From: JBFWVD01 sp050246915
GTDB taxonomy: Bacteria > Actinomycetota > Acidimicrobiia > Acidimicrobiales > Ilumatobacteraceae
Reading direction: 5' to 3'
Assembly: GCA_050246915.1 (NCBI GenBank)
Contig: JBFWVD010000013.1
Location: 25,327 to 89,326 of the forward strand
Length of the DNA: 64,000 nt
The first letter of the stretch is position 1. Every line of letters begins with the position of its first letter. The notes beneath the pieces are model-generated. The model did not search any database, had not been told where the DNA came from, and saw nothing but the letters and a program-made list of their open reading frames with translations. The translations under genes were made by a program, and so were the position numbers. Shown piece by piece: positions 35,167 through 43,626 of the stretch.

Positions 35167-35590
35167 GGAGGACCCTTTCCAGCAAGGAGACGTCAGTGGG
35201 TGATCCGGCGGTGCCGACGGTGTCGGACGCGTCAGCGCCGAGACCGCGCCCGGTGACGAGGAGCCCGTCTTCGCGCAGATCGGCGATGAGCACGCGTGCG
35301 ACGCCGAGTGGGAGGTGCGCGAGCGCGGCGATCTCGGCCACCGACACCGGGTGCTCGCACAGTTCGATGATCCGGCGCTGCTCGCAAGAGAGCGCGTTGC
35401 GTTGCGCGTCGGAGATCGGCGTGGCCGTCACCTGCGACTCGATGGCGAGGTCGGATACCGGACGCGTCCGACCGCCGGTGAGGGCATAGGGCCGAACGAA
35501 CCCAGAGGGCCCGTCGCCGGAGGGAACCTCATGAGCAGAGGATCGGCCCGCCGGTGCCCCGAACGTCGGATCAGGGAGCATGGATGTCAC
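35147..35590 (-). CDS. cvnC: Conservon DUF742 protein (CvnC)
   Basis: 147 residues from GTG 35590, which overlaps the cvnB stop (GTGA); ATG 35581 is the alternative. The core is FVRPYALTGGRTRPV, then LSCEQRRIIELCEHPVSVAEIAALAHLPLGVARVLIADL, a winged-helix-like DUF742 domain. The end overlaps cvnD. It is a likely adaptor between the kinase-like sensor and the GTPase. Confidence 0.92.
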   Translation of the reverse strand: MTSMLPDPTFGAPAGRSSAHEVPSGDGPSGFVRPYALTGGRTRPVSDLAIESQVTATPISDAQRNALSCEQRRIIELCEHPVSVAEIAALAHLPLGVARVLIADLREDGLLVTGRGLGADASDTVGTAGSPTDVSLLERVLHGLRSL

Positions 35591-36012
35591 CTCGGGAGGC
35601 TGGCCCGCAGCTCGGCTCGCAGGGCAGGGGTGAGCACCGTCCCGCAGCGTTCGACGAGCAGCGCCATCTCGTAGCCGACGAGGCCCATGTCGCACCCTGC
35701 CGCCGCCAGCACCGCGAGGCATGAACCATCGCTGATACCGGTGACGAACATGAACGCCTGCTGCATCTCGATGATGACCTCGTGGACCCGGCCGGCGCGG
35801 AACGGCACGGCGACCCCGTTGGCGAGGCCGATGAGGCCGGAGGCGACAGCGGCGAACCGATCGGCGGCCTCTCGCTGCAAGCCATCGGACACCGCCATGG
35901 CCAGCCCGTCACTGGAGACGACCAACGCGTGACGGATCCCCGGCACCCGCTCGACGAAGTTGGCCACGAGCCAGTTCACATTCCTGGCTTCGTTCGACAG
36001 CGTGGTCGTCAT
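35587..36012 (-). CDS. cvnB: Conservon roadblock/LC7 protein (CvnB)
   Basis: 141 residues. VNWLVANFVERVPGIRHALVVSSDGLAMAVSD at the start, then RFAAVASGLIGLANGVA, is the roadblock/LC7 fold that regulates small GTPases. It overlaps cvnA by ATGA and cvnC by GTGA, so all four proteins are probably made in fixed ratio. Confidence 0.95.
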   Translation of the reverse strand: MTTTLSNEARNVNWLVANFVERVPGIRHALVVSSDGLAMAVSDGLQREAADRFAAVASGLIGLANGVAVPFRAGRVHEVIIEMQQAFMFVTGISDGSCLAVLAAAGCDMGLVGYEMALLVERCGTVLTPALRAELRASLPR

Positions 36013-38936
36013 CGGATAGCTCCTTTGTCGTGCAGATCATCGGACCCGCCGGTTCCATCGGGATCCGAGGCGAGGTGCAAGCGTCGGCCTCGGTCGAGAC
36101 CACCGCGGTAGGACGACAGGAGGCTGCGGATCTCTTCCGGAGAGCGATGCGATGCGACCGCTCCCTCCAATCCCTGTTCTTCGGGCAGGGAGTTGGGATC
36201 GACGGCCTTGCGCCGCGGCAAGCCCGACAGCGTCGTGCCGAGGTCCTGGTTGTGATGCTCGACGAGTCGGTCGAGATCGGGGTCGAGTGTCGTTGCCTCG
36301 TGCAGCGTGGCGGGCGAGCCGTGGGGCTGCGTTCCATTGGATCGGGTGCCATTGGGCTGGCCGAACGACGAGCCCGGCATGGCCTGGCCGGGAACGGTGA
36401 ACCGATCGTCGTCGGCGTAGGGCTCGAACACCACGCCATGCGAGGACGACTGGGGCGGCGGAGCCGGCGCGGCCGTGGGCGGCGAGTTGACCGATCGAGC
36501 CGTGGCCGTTTCGTTCGTGTCGGCCGCTGGTGCGACATCGACGGGGTTGTACCCGGCGTCGGGCATCGGCGATGCGGTGTGTTCCCAGCCCGATGCGTTG
36601 GAGCGCCCGATGAGCCGCGCCCACACGGCAGCGGGGACGTCGTCAGGACGACCACGGGTGGCCGTCGAGTCCTGTGAACTCGACTGCGACGAGATCCTCG
36701 TCGGCACCGGTGCCTGGCCTGCCGGTGCTTGGCTTGCTGGTGCTTGGCCTGCCGGCGCTTGAGCAGCGGTCGGGGACGGGGCGGTGAGCTCGCTCGGACG
36801 GGCGCTCGGTGAGTCGCTGGCCGGCGGGGTATCGCGGAGCGCGGCCGGCGACGCTTGTGGCGTCGGCATGGACATGTCCGGCGCCGTGAGCAGATCGGGA
36901 GGCAGCGACGAACCCGCGGCCCGTCGCGACGGGAGCTTGCCGTTGGCCGGAGCGTCGAGCGCGGCCCCTGGGATCTGGTCCGACGCGGCCGGTGCCGGCA
37001 GCGCAGCGCTCGGGCGCTGTGTCAATTCGGGTTGCGCCTGCGGAGCCCCCGTGGTGTCGGCCCCGGGACCGGTCGAGCCGGCTCCGGTCGACACCAGCAA
37101 CGTCGCCGGGATGTTCACGGTGGCCAACAACCCGACGCCTTCGGGGACGTGCAGCTGAACACGTACGCCATGGCGCTGGGAGAGACGACCGACGACGGTG
37201 AAACCCAGGGAGCGGGACAGGTGCAGACCGGTGCGTGGTGGATCGGCGAGCAACGTGTTGCTCTCCAGGATCTGATCCGGGGCCATGCCGATACCGCGGT
37301 CGCGCACGGCGATGCGGTAGCCACCGGGCACGACGGCGCCGTGTACCTCCACCGGTGCGTCGGGCGGCGAGTACTGGCTGGCGTTGTCGAGGATCTCGGC
37401 CAGGAGGTGGGCGAGGTCGGCGGCCACGGCGCCGTGCACGGGGCGCTCGTCGAGTCCGACGATTCGCACCCGTGCGTAGTCCTCCACCTCACCGATGGCG
37501 GCGCGAACCACGTCGGACAGGGCAACGGGCTTGCCCCAACGTCGAGGGGGCTCGGTACCGGCCAGCACGAGAAGGCTCTCGGCGTTGCGGCGCATGCGGG
37601 TGGCGAGATGGTCGAGGCGGAACAGATCGCTGAGGACGTCGGGGTCGGTCTCGTTGGCCTCGAGCTCGTCGAGGAATCCGATCTGACGGTCGATGAGGCT
37701 CTGGTTCCGGCGAGCGAGGTTCACGAACATCTCGCCGATGCCGCGGCGGATCATGTCGGCTTGCTCACCGGCGACGGCGACGGCCGTCTCCTGAATGGTG
37801 TTGAACGCGTCGGCCAGATGGCCGAGCTCGTCGTGACTGTCGAGCACGATGGGTTCGACGGTGAGTGGCGTGCTGTCATCGGCCGTGCCGCGCAACGTCT
37901 CGAGCAAGCGGGGCAAGTGCTCGTTGGACACGCGACGAGCGGCTCGGGTGAGCTGCGCGATCGGACGGACGATCGATCGACCGAACATCGACGCGGCGAG
38001 CAGGGCGAATCCCAAGGCCGCGGCGGCCAGCACCAGGAAGCCTCGGGCGTCGGTCTCGGCGTTGTTCACCAGATCGGCGGCGGTGATGGCGATCTCGCCT
38101 TCGAGTGCCCGCTCCAGCGTTCTCAGATCACCGAGGGTTCCCATGGCGCTGGTGAGGCGATCACCCCCTGAGGGCGCACCGCCGCTGGCGACATCGGAGC
38201 GGATCGAGGACAGATCATCGGCTGGGACGCCAGCGGTGGCGCTGCGGAACCGCTGCTTGTCCGCCGGATCGGCCAGGGTCAGGAACACTTCGCTCTGCGT
38301 CGTTGCCGTGGATTGTGCGGTGCTCAACTGCGTGCGCCGGGCGTCGTCGAGGGTGCCGCCGGTGGCCCACAGAGCGAGCAGCGTCATCTCGTCGGCCCGT
38401 GCTTCCTTGGTGCGGCCGAGGGCGGCGTAAGCGGCGACGCGACCCGACGCCGAGGTGGAGCTGAGGCTCACCGAGATCTGGTTCACGACCTCTTGCACGC
38501 GAGCGACCGCGAAGCGGTACACCGTGATCGCATTGGTGCCCTGGTCGCCGCCGCCGTCGACGGCGTTGCGGCTGATGGACAATCCGTCGAGCGAACGCTG
38601 TGCCTGCGCCAGCCCGGTCTCGACGTCGCCGCCCGTCGGTGTCGCGTCGACGACGATGCGGTATTGCTCGATCGCGGCGTCGGTGGCCTTGCGGGCTTCG
38701 GCGAGCTCCGCCGTGCCGAGGGCGCCCTTCGACCCGAGCACCTGGCCGGAATGGACCATCTCCTGCTCGAGGGCATCGGCGACGGCCGAAACCGTGGCGG
38801 CGAGCTCCACTGAGCGGCGGATCTGGCGCGCACTGTCCGCTTGGTCGCTTCGATCGCGGATTCCGATGAACGCCAGCCCGACCAGCGCGAGCAACGGCAC
38901 CGTCAACACGGCGACGAGCTTCCAGCGAATCGACAT
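36009..38936 (-). CDS. cvnA: Conservon sensor histidine kinase-like protein (CvnA)
   Basis: About 975 residues from ATG 38936, which follows GGGAG. A membrane helix near 5-25 and an extracellular NIT-type sensor precede a second helix (LVLAAAALGFALLAASMFG) and HAMP. A dimerisation helix with LARRNQSLIDRQIGFLDELE follows, then an ATPase domain (EILDNASQYSPPDAPV; RDRGIGMAPDQI). No conventional phospho-His box is evident. The last 350 residues are Pro/Ala/Ser-rich and disordered and include PAGQA-type repeats. It is the first gene of the conservon. A dyad lies at 37021-37036. Confidence 0.93.
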   Translation of the reverse strand: MSIRWKLVAVLTVPLLALVGLAFIGIRDRSDQADSARQIRRSVELAATVSAVADALEQEMVHSGQVLGSKGALGTAELAEARKATDAAIEQYRIVVDATPTGGDVETGLAQAQRSLDGLSISRNAVDGGGDQGTNAITVYRFAVARVQEVVNQISVSLSSTSASGRVAAYAALGRTKEARADEMTLLALWATGGTLDDARRTQLSTAQSTATTQSEVFLTLADPADKQRFRSATAGVPADDLSSIRSDVASGGAPSGGDRLTSAMGTLGDLRTLERALEGEIAITAADLVNNAETDARGFLVLAAAALGFALLAASMFGRSIVRPIAQLTRAARRVSNEHLPRLLETLRGTADDSTPLTVEPIVLDSHDELGHLADAFNTIQETAVAVAGEQADMIRRGIGEMFVNLARRNQSLIDRQIGFLDELEANETDPDVLSDLFRLDHLATRMRRNAESLLVLAGTEPPRRWGKPVALSDVVRAAIGEVEDYARVRIVGLDERPVHGAVAADLAHLLAEILDNASQYSPPDAPVEVHGAVVPGGYRIAVRDRGIGMAPDQILESNTLLADPPRTGLHLSRSLGFTVVGRLSQRHGVRVQLHVPEGVGLLATVNIPATLLVSTGAGSTGPGADTTGAPQAQPELTQRPSAALPAPAASDQIPGAALDAPANGKLPSRRAAGSSLPPDLLTAPDMSMPTPQASPAALRDTPPASDSPSARPSELTAPSPTAAQAPAGQAPASQAPAGQAPVPTRISSQSSSQDSTATRGRPDDVPAAVWARLIGRSNASGWEHTASPMPDAGYNPVDVAPAADTNETATARSVNSPPTAAPAPPPQSSSHGVVFEPYADDDRFTVPGQAMPGSSFGQPNGTRSNGTQPHGSPATLHEATTLDPDLDRLVEHHNQDLGTTLSGLPRRKAVDPNSLPEEQGLEGAVASHRSPEEIRSLLSSYRGGLDRGRRLHLASDPDGTGGSDDLHDKGAIR
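36709..36753. repeat. 15-bp in-frame tandem repeat in cvnA
   Basis: Three units (36709-36723, 36724-36738, 36739-36753), each close to GGTGCTTGGCCTGCC, with a decayed fourth after. On the coding (minus) strand they encode five-residue PAGQA/PASQA steps in the disordered tail. As a 15-mer it preserves frame, unlike the 14-mers at gene ends. Confidence 0.8.
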
Positions 38937-39035
38937 TTGCACACTCCCTGGGTCCGACCTGCGGTCCGACGGCACTGCCTGCGGTGATCGGTGCAAGGTC
39001 GTCCGGGCTTGAGCATCGGTTGCGAAAACAGCGAA

Positions 39036-39074
39036 ACCCCCTTGAGAGCCGTATCCACGGCACTCGAGGGGGGT
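39036..39074 (-). terminator. Rho-independent terminator of the HDOD gene
   Basis: A long GC-rich stem of ACCCCCTTGAGAGCCGT with the near-complementary ACGGC-ACTCGAGGGGGGT, loop ATCC. On the minus strand it is followed by TTTCGCTGTTTT. It lies about 80 bp beyond the HDOD stop and before cvnA. Confidence 0.85.
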
Positions 39075-39113
39075 CGGTGACGGCCGAAGCCGCGTGCGAC
39101 GCTCAGGTCTCAG

Positions 39114-39155
39114 TCGCGCTGAATCGGTGGGGCTGATTCAGGCGTGCTCATTCAG
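39114..39155. repeat. Three decayed 14-bp tandem units starting on the HDOD stop codon
   Basis: Minus strand: CTGAATGAGCACGC (39155-39142), CTGAATCAGCCCCA (39141-39128), CCGATTCAGCGCGA (39127-39114). Successive units match at 10 of 14 positions. The TGA of the first unit is the stop codon, as at folD and the TetR gene. Confidence 0.65.
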
Positions 39156-40033
39156 TCGTAGCGAGCGCAGAGCTCTTCGTAGCGTTCCTTGACGGTCCCG
39201 CAGATCGATTCCCACTTGGCAGGATCGATGCCGAGCTCTCGCATGGCAGTGGCGCGATCGAGTCCGTCACCGGGCTCGGTCTCTTCGAGCTCGTGGGCCA
39301 CGAGGTTCGACAGATGGGTGGCGTAGGCGATCGGTTGGGCGCACTGATCGGGCTGATGGTGATAGCTGATGGCCGACACGATCGAGTCGGGCAGACGCCA
39401 GTGCTGAGCAACGAGGCCGCCGAGCTCGCCGTGGTTCACCTCGAGCAGGAGCCGTTCGGCGTTGAGCTGGCTGAGATGGTCCACGTCCTTGGCGGCCGAG
39501 ATGAGGCCGAGGATCCCCGGGCCGAGGAAGCGGCACAGCACGAGCTTGCCGATGTCGTGGAGCAACGCCGCGGTTGCCACCTCGGACGGAACCGGGACTT
39601 TGGCGTTGCGCTTGACGGTCTCGGCGGCGAGGGTGGCGCGCACCGAGTGGGCCCACAGATCGCGTTCTGCCAGTCCGTACTCGGGCACCGCGACGCGCAT
39701 GCGGGAGCCGACCGAGGTGGTCATGGCCAATGACAGCACCGTGCCGGTGCCGAGGCGTACCACCGCTTCGTGCACGGTGCGGATGGAGTTGATCGAGGCA
39801 CTCGAGGCCGAGTTGGCCCGGCGCAGCAGGTTGCCGGTGAGGGCCTGGTCGAAGGAGATCACCTCGACGATGTCGCGCAGATCGGAGCCTTCGTCGGCGA
39901 CCAGCGACGCCAATCGAGCGACGCTGGCGGGCAGCGGCTCGAGGCTCAACGCCGACGCCATGACGGCGTCGAGGTCGATGGTCAACTGGTCAGCATTCGA
40001 CAATGGGGCCTCGCGACCCTTGCCGCTCAACAT
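39152..40033 (-). CDS. HDOD domain protein
   Basis: About 293 residues from ATG 40033 (MLSGKGREAPLSNADQL); the longer open frame above it has no sensible protein. The HDOD core spans about 25-230: LEPLPASVARLASLVADEGSDLRDIVEVISFDQALTGNLLRRANSA, HSVRATLAAETV, ALLHDIGKLVLCRFL and LGGLVAQHWRLPDSIVSAISYHHQP. HD residues appear in part (LLHDIGK). HDOD proteins act in signalling, often with kinases; the neighbouring conservon is suggestive. It has its own terminator, so it is not co-transcribed into cvnA. Confidence 0.88.
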   Translation of the reverse strand: MLSGKGREAPLSNADQLTIDLDAVMASALSLEPLPASVARLASLVADEGSDLRDIVEVISFDQALTGNLLRRANSASSASINSIRTVHEAVVRLGTGTVLSLAMTTSVGSRMRVAVPEYGLAERDLWAHSVRATLAAETVKRNAKVPVPSEVATAALLHDIGKLVLCRFLGPGILGLISAAKDVDHLSQLNAERLLLEVNHGELGGLVAQHWRLPDSIVSAISYHHQPDQCAQPIAYATHLSNLVAHELEETEPGDGLDRATAMRELGIDPAKWESICGTVKERYEELCARYD

Positions 40034-40121
40034 CTCGTCCCATCCAGCACACTGGAAAAGTCGGCATCGACAGCGCGAACTTGAGACTTGAGGGGTGATG
40101 TTTCGGCCGGTAGCGGCCAGA

Positions 40122-41984
40122 TCACGGAGCCTTGGTGGTCGTCGTGGCCGCCGTCGTCGCGGTGGTCGTTGCCGTGGTCGTCGCCGTCGGAGCGGCAGGG
40201 GCGGCAACGGTGGTCGCCGCCCCCGGCTTGGTGGTGGTCGTCGGAGCAGATGTCGTGGTCGTCGTGGCGCTCGGAGTGCCGTCGCACTTCTTGCCCTCGG
40301 GGCGATAGCGGGCCCGAACGGTGTCGGTCTTGGTGCTGCCGTCGAGGAACGTGATGACACGTTCGGTGGTGACGGCGGTGCACACCTGACCGACTTTCTC
40401 CTTCGTCTGATTGCCCTGGCGCACCTCGGTCGTCCACTTCGTGGAGTACATCGAGACCGTGATGGAGGTGTCGTCGTAGGTCGTCCAGATGAGTACCGGG
40501 GTCGGCGAGTTGTTGGTGAACGCCAAGTCGATCGCCGGATAGTCGACCGTGGCTTCGCGCCCGTAGGGGTATCGCGAGATGTAGATCGAATGGCTCTGGT
40601 AGTTGTCGAACTGGAAGCCGGCGAAGAAGGCTGCATTGAACAACGTGGTGGCGATCTGGGAAACCCCGCCTCCGACACCGGGCACCAGCTCACCGTCTTG
40701 GATCGTCGGTGCCTCGACGTAGCCCTTCTCGGTGTTGCGAACGCCGAGCGTGCCGTTGAGGCTGAACTTCCCTCCAGCCGGGACGATCGTCCCACGCAGC
40801 GTGTCTGCGGCGATGGCGATGTTGGTGTTGCGAGCTTCGCAGCACTTGTGTTTCGTGGTGAACGTCGACACGAGCTCGACGATGCCCAACTTGGTGATGT
40901 CCTCGGTGGACGCCCCCGGCTCGGTCATCACCATGGGCACGACCACCGGAGCGTCGGCGGCAGGCGGCGTTGCGCTCAGTCGACTCTCGAGCGCGGCGAG
41001 GATGGTGGCCGGAGCTTCCGGTGAGCAGCACACCTGGCCGCTCTGGGCGGGGATGATCGTCGGCACATCGGCGACGATGTCGACCTTGGCGTCGACCGGT
41101 GGAAGGTTGCCCGCGCTCAGGCGGGTCTTGAGAACGCTGTTCACCACGTCGGAAGCCAGGGTGTAGCGGAGCTTGCCGTCGGCATCGACGCCAGTGGTGA
41201 ACCAGGTCTTGAGCACATCGCTCTCCACCTGGTTCGTCGCTGCTCCGGCCTGCAGCAACAGCGGCTGGGCGGTCATCTTGTTGAGGTCGGCCACCAGCGC
41301 CTGCGCTTCGGAGACGTCGTGCTTCGGGCTGAGTTGCGACGCCGGCACGGTGATGGCGATGGGGCTGCGTTGGAAGGTCTGCTTGCGCAGCTCGGCCACC
41401 ACGGCGTCCGCGTCGATGCCAGCGCCAGCGCGACCGGGCACAGCGACGAGCTCGCCTTTCGACAGCGTCACCGTGGGTTCGATCGGGGCATCGTTGACGT
41501 GCTGGTTCAGCTCGGCGACGGTGGTCTTGGCCGCGTCGGGGTCGACGGTGAGGACGACATCGACCCGGCTCGAGCGACCGAGATCGAAGATCCATCCCAC
41601 GACCGGTGCCGGATCGCGAGACGTCATCACTGCGTCCACCGTGGCCGGGACATCGATCGTCAATCCGAGCTCGCCGGCTGTCGATGCCGACGACACGCTC
41701 CCGGCAGCGATGGACACGGGCGTGGCTGCGTACGACTCAGCGAGCTCGGTCACGGCCTTGGTCACCTCGTCGCGACTACGGCCACCGACTTCGACACCGC
41801 CGACTTCGATGTTGTGTCGCGACTTGCCGCTCGCTGCGGCACTGTCGACCAGTGACCCGCCCACGAGGAGCACGATCACCAGCCCGACGGCGGCCGTGAT
41901 GAGTCTTCGTCGGGGGGTCTTCAGCACAACTGCCGATTCTTGCAAACAGTTGGTGCTCCGCACCGTCATGCCGACGATGCACAT
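40122..41984 (-). CDS. VanW family protein with peptidoglycan-binding-like domains
   Basis: 620 residues; the start could also be ATG 41969. A membrane anchor (LITAAVGLVIVLLVGGSLV) precedes two repeat domains of the type found before VanW (YAATPVSIAAGSV...ELGLTIDV; NDAPIEPTVTLSKGELVAVPGRAG). The VanW domain has ARNTNIAIAADTLRGTIVPAGGKFSLN, GGGVSQIATTLFNAAFFAGF and HSIYISRYPYGREATVDY. It ends in a Thr-rich tail. Two adjacent-cysteine pairs (VCCSPEAP and KCCEARN) could form disulfides. It is surface-exposed, with a likely cell-wall role. Confidence 0.9.
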   Translation of the reverse strand: MCIVGMTVRSTNCLQESAVVLKTPRRRLITAAVGLVIVLLVGGSLVDSAAASGKSRHNIEVGGVEVGGRSRDEVTKAVTELAESYAATPVSIAAGSVSSASTAGELGLTIDVPATVDAVMTSRDPAPVVGWIFDLGRSSRVDVVLTVDPDAAKTTVAELNQHVNDAPIEPTVTLSKGELVAVPGRAGAGIDADAVVAELRKQTFQRSPIAITVPASQLSPKHDVSEAQALVADLNKMTAQPLLLQAGAATNQVESDVLKTWFTTGVDADGKLRYTLASDVVNSVLKTRLSAGNLPPVDAKVDIVADVPTIIPAQSGQVCCSPEAPATILAALESRLSATPPAADAPVVVPMVMTEPGASTEDITKLGIVELVSTFTTKHKCCEARNTNIAIAADTLRGTIVPAGGKFSLNGTLGVRNTEKGYVEAPTIQDGELVPGVGGGVSQIATTLFNAAFFAGFQFDNYQSHSIYISRYPYGREATVDYPAIDLAFTNNSPTPVLIWTTYDDTSITVSMYSTKWTTEVRQGNQTKEKVGQVCTAVTTERVITFLDGSTKTDTVRARYRPEGKKCDGTPSATTTTTSAPTTTTKPGAATTVAAPAAPTATTTATTTATTAATTTTKAP

Positions 41985-42013
41985 TGCGTCTTTCGTGCAC
42001 GAACCGTTCCCGA

Positions 42014-42472
42014 TCAGGCGTCCAGGTCGATGAAGCGTCCCGAACGTTGCGCGCCATTGCCGTACAACGTTGGTTGCGTCGGAGCGTTCGCCTGCCGCGA
42101 GCGTTGCGACAACAAGCGACGCGCGCTGAGCACCGTCGCCAGCGCTTCGGGGCTCATCTCACCGAGGTCCGGCCGTTGGCTCCGCACGATCTGGCGAAAA
42201 CGCGCGTCGATCTCGGCTTGCGATGCTTCGGTGCTGACCCCGAGCGTTCGGGCCGCTTCGATCTCGCGAGGTCCTGGAGGGGCCCAACCATCGAGCTCGA
42301 CCCACGCGTCACCGCTGGCAAGGGCGCTGTCTGGGTGGTTCGCCTTGCCGTCGCGGGCAGCAGATGGCCGCGGTGATCGACGATAGGACGCCAACCGAAG
42401 GCGTGCCGATGCGTCGTCGCGCAGGTCGATGACCGCGGGACGGATGGCCGACACAGGTTGGATGCGCTCCAC
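42014..42472 (-). CDS. Degenerate J-domain-like protein
   Basis: 152 residues from GTG 42472. The C-terminal half resembles a J domain (EIEAARTLGVSTEASQAEIDARFRQIVRSQRPDLGE, then EALATVLSARRLL), but HPD is replaced by RPD, so Hsp70 stimulation is unlikely. The N-terminal half is hydrophilic and unrecognised. The end is basic. It may be a structural relic or a non-chaperone adaptor. A dyad is at 42063-42078. Confidence 0.6.
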   Translation of the reverse strand: MERIQPVSAIRPAVIDLRDDASARLRLASYRRSPRPSAARDGKANHPDSALASGDAWVELDGWAPPGPREIEAARTLGVSTEASQAEIDARFRQIVRSQRPDLGEMSPEALATVLSARRLLSQRSRQANAPTQPTLYGNGAQRSGRFIDLDA

Positions 42473-42571
42473 CTGATCGAACGTATCGACGACCCCGCGG
42501 GGGGCATCACCGGCGCGAGGTCAAGCTCTCGTCTGATCGCGCGATGGCGATCGGTGGTCAGCGCCGAAAGG

Positions 42572-43489
42572 TCAGGGACGTCCGCCGATGCGCGAGTTGG
42601 CGCGCAACTCGACGACCAGTTCGACCTCGTTGGCGCCCGGTCGAACCGATGCCGACCAGGTGAGGAACCATGGTCGTCGCCGGGTGGGGTCGCCGGCGCT
42701 GCCGGCGTAGGTACGACATTCGCCGGCCACCATCGTCACGGTCTGGTCATAGAAGGGACCGGGCGGGTTCTGCACGGGAAGACGTTCGACGCGCTTCGCG
42801 TCGTAGTACCAGCCGATCGCCGCGCATTGCCCGGCGAAGAACGTCGTGACGGCCTCGGCGTCAGTGCCTGCGATGGTGGCCTGGATCATCCAGGACGCGT
42901 TCTTGAAGTAGTCGATCGACGCCAGCTGCTGTGGGGAGTTGGCCAGCATCACCGCGCCAGGGGGCAGGCTCACCCCGGGCGGGAGGCCGGTCGGATTGCC
43001 CAGATCGGGGTCCAGTGGGTCGACGATGAGCGGACGCGCGATCGGCAGCTGACCGGTGGTGGCACCACCGGGGATCGGGTCGGTCACCAGCAGCACCTCG
43101 GTCCAACGCAACCCTGCATCGCCGAGGGCGCACCGCACCGGATGCCCATCGGTGAGGATCTGGGCTTCACCAGCGATCGGGCATCGTTCGCCGATGCGGG
43201 CCAGCGCCGCGATGGCCGCTGGCGTCGGCGATTCGACGCCGAGCCCAGCCAGTCGGGCGCTCGCCCCAGGAACGACGGCGGGGCCCGATCCGGGGTACTC
43301 CCAACGCATCCCGGTGTCGGTGGAGATGCACAGCAGGGCGACACCGGTGATCGGCTCCACCCGCGTCAGCCCGGCGTCGAGCGGACTGCACGCAGTGTGC
43401 AGATCGGTCGCCGCAGCATCGGACATGGTCAACGTGATGGCCACCAGCGCGGTCGTCATCGTCCACGCTGCCAACCGGACGGACCTCAT
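42572..43489 (-). CDS. Secreted protein of unknown function
   Basis: 305 residues with a Sec signal (VRLAAWTMTTALVAITLTM, cleavage near DAAATD). Six or more cysteines are spread through the mature part (HTACSPLD; ALLCISTD; GERCPIAG; VRCALGD; FAGQCAAIGW; GECRTYAG), implying disulfides outside the cell. A central Pro-rich segment (NPTGLPPGVSLPPGAV) joins two domains. No family recognised. It is divergent from the carbonic anhydrase gene. Confidence 0.65.
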   Translation of the reverse strand: MRSVRLAAWTMTTALVAITLTMSDAAATDLHTACSPLDAGLTRVEPITGVALLCISTDTGMRWEYPGSGPAVVPGASARLAGLGVESPTPAAIAALARIGERCPIAGEAQILTDGHPVRCALGDAGLRWTEVLLVTDPIPGGATTGQLPIARPLIVDPLDPDLGNPTGLPPGVSLPPGAVMLANSPQQLASIDYFKNASWMIQATIAGTDAEAVTTFFAGQCAAIGWYYDAKRVERLPVQNPPGPFYDQTVTMVAGECRTYAGSAGDPTRRRPWFLTWSASVRPGANEVELVVELRANSRIGGRP

Positions 43490-43626
43490 GGCGACCCATC
43501 GGCGATCGGGTCACGAAGTCAAGATCCCTTGACGGAACAGTGTGTGCGTTGCCGCGACACGGCCAGATTGGGTCAACTCCGGCCGGACCGCTCAACTGCG
43601 TAGGGGTGCGGGCCGATGGGCGGATC

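Noticed and set aside
42559..42573. CTGACC repeated at 14-bp spacing after the secreted-protein gene stop
   Set aside because: Only 8 of 14 positions match and there is no third unit, so it is too weak to list with the stop-linked arrays.
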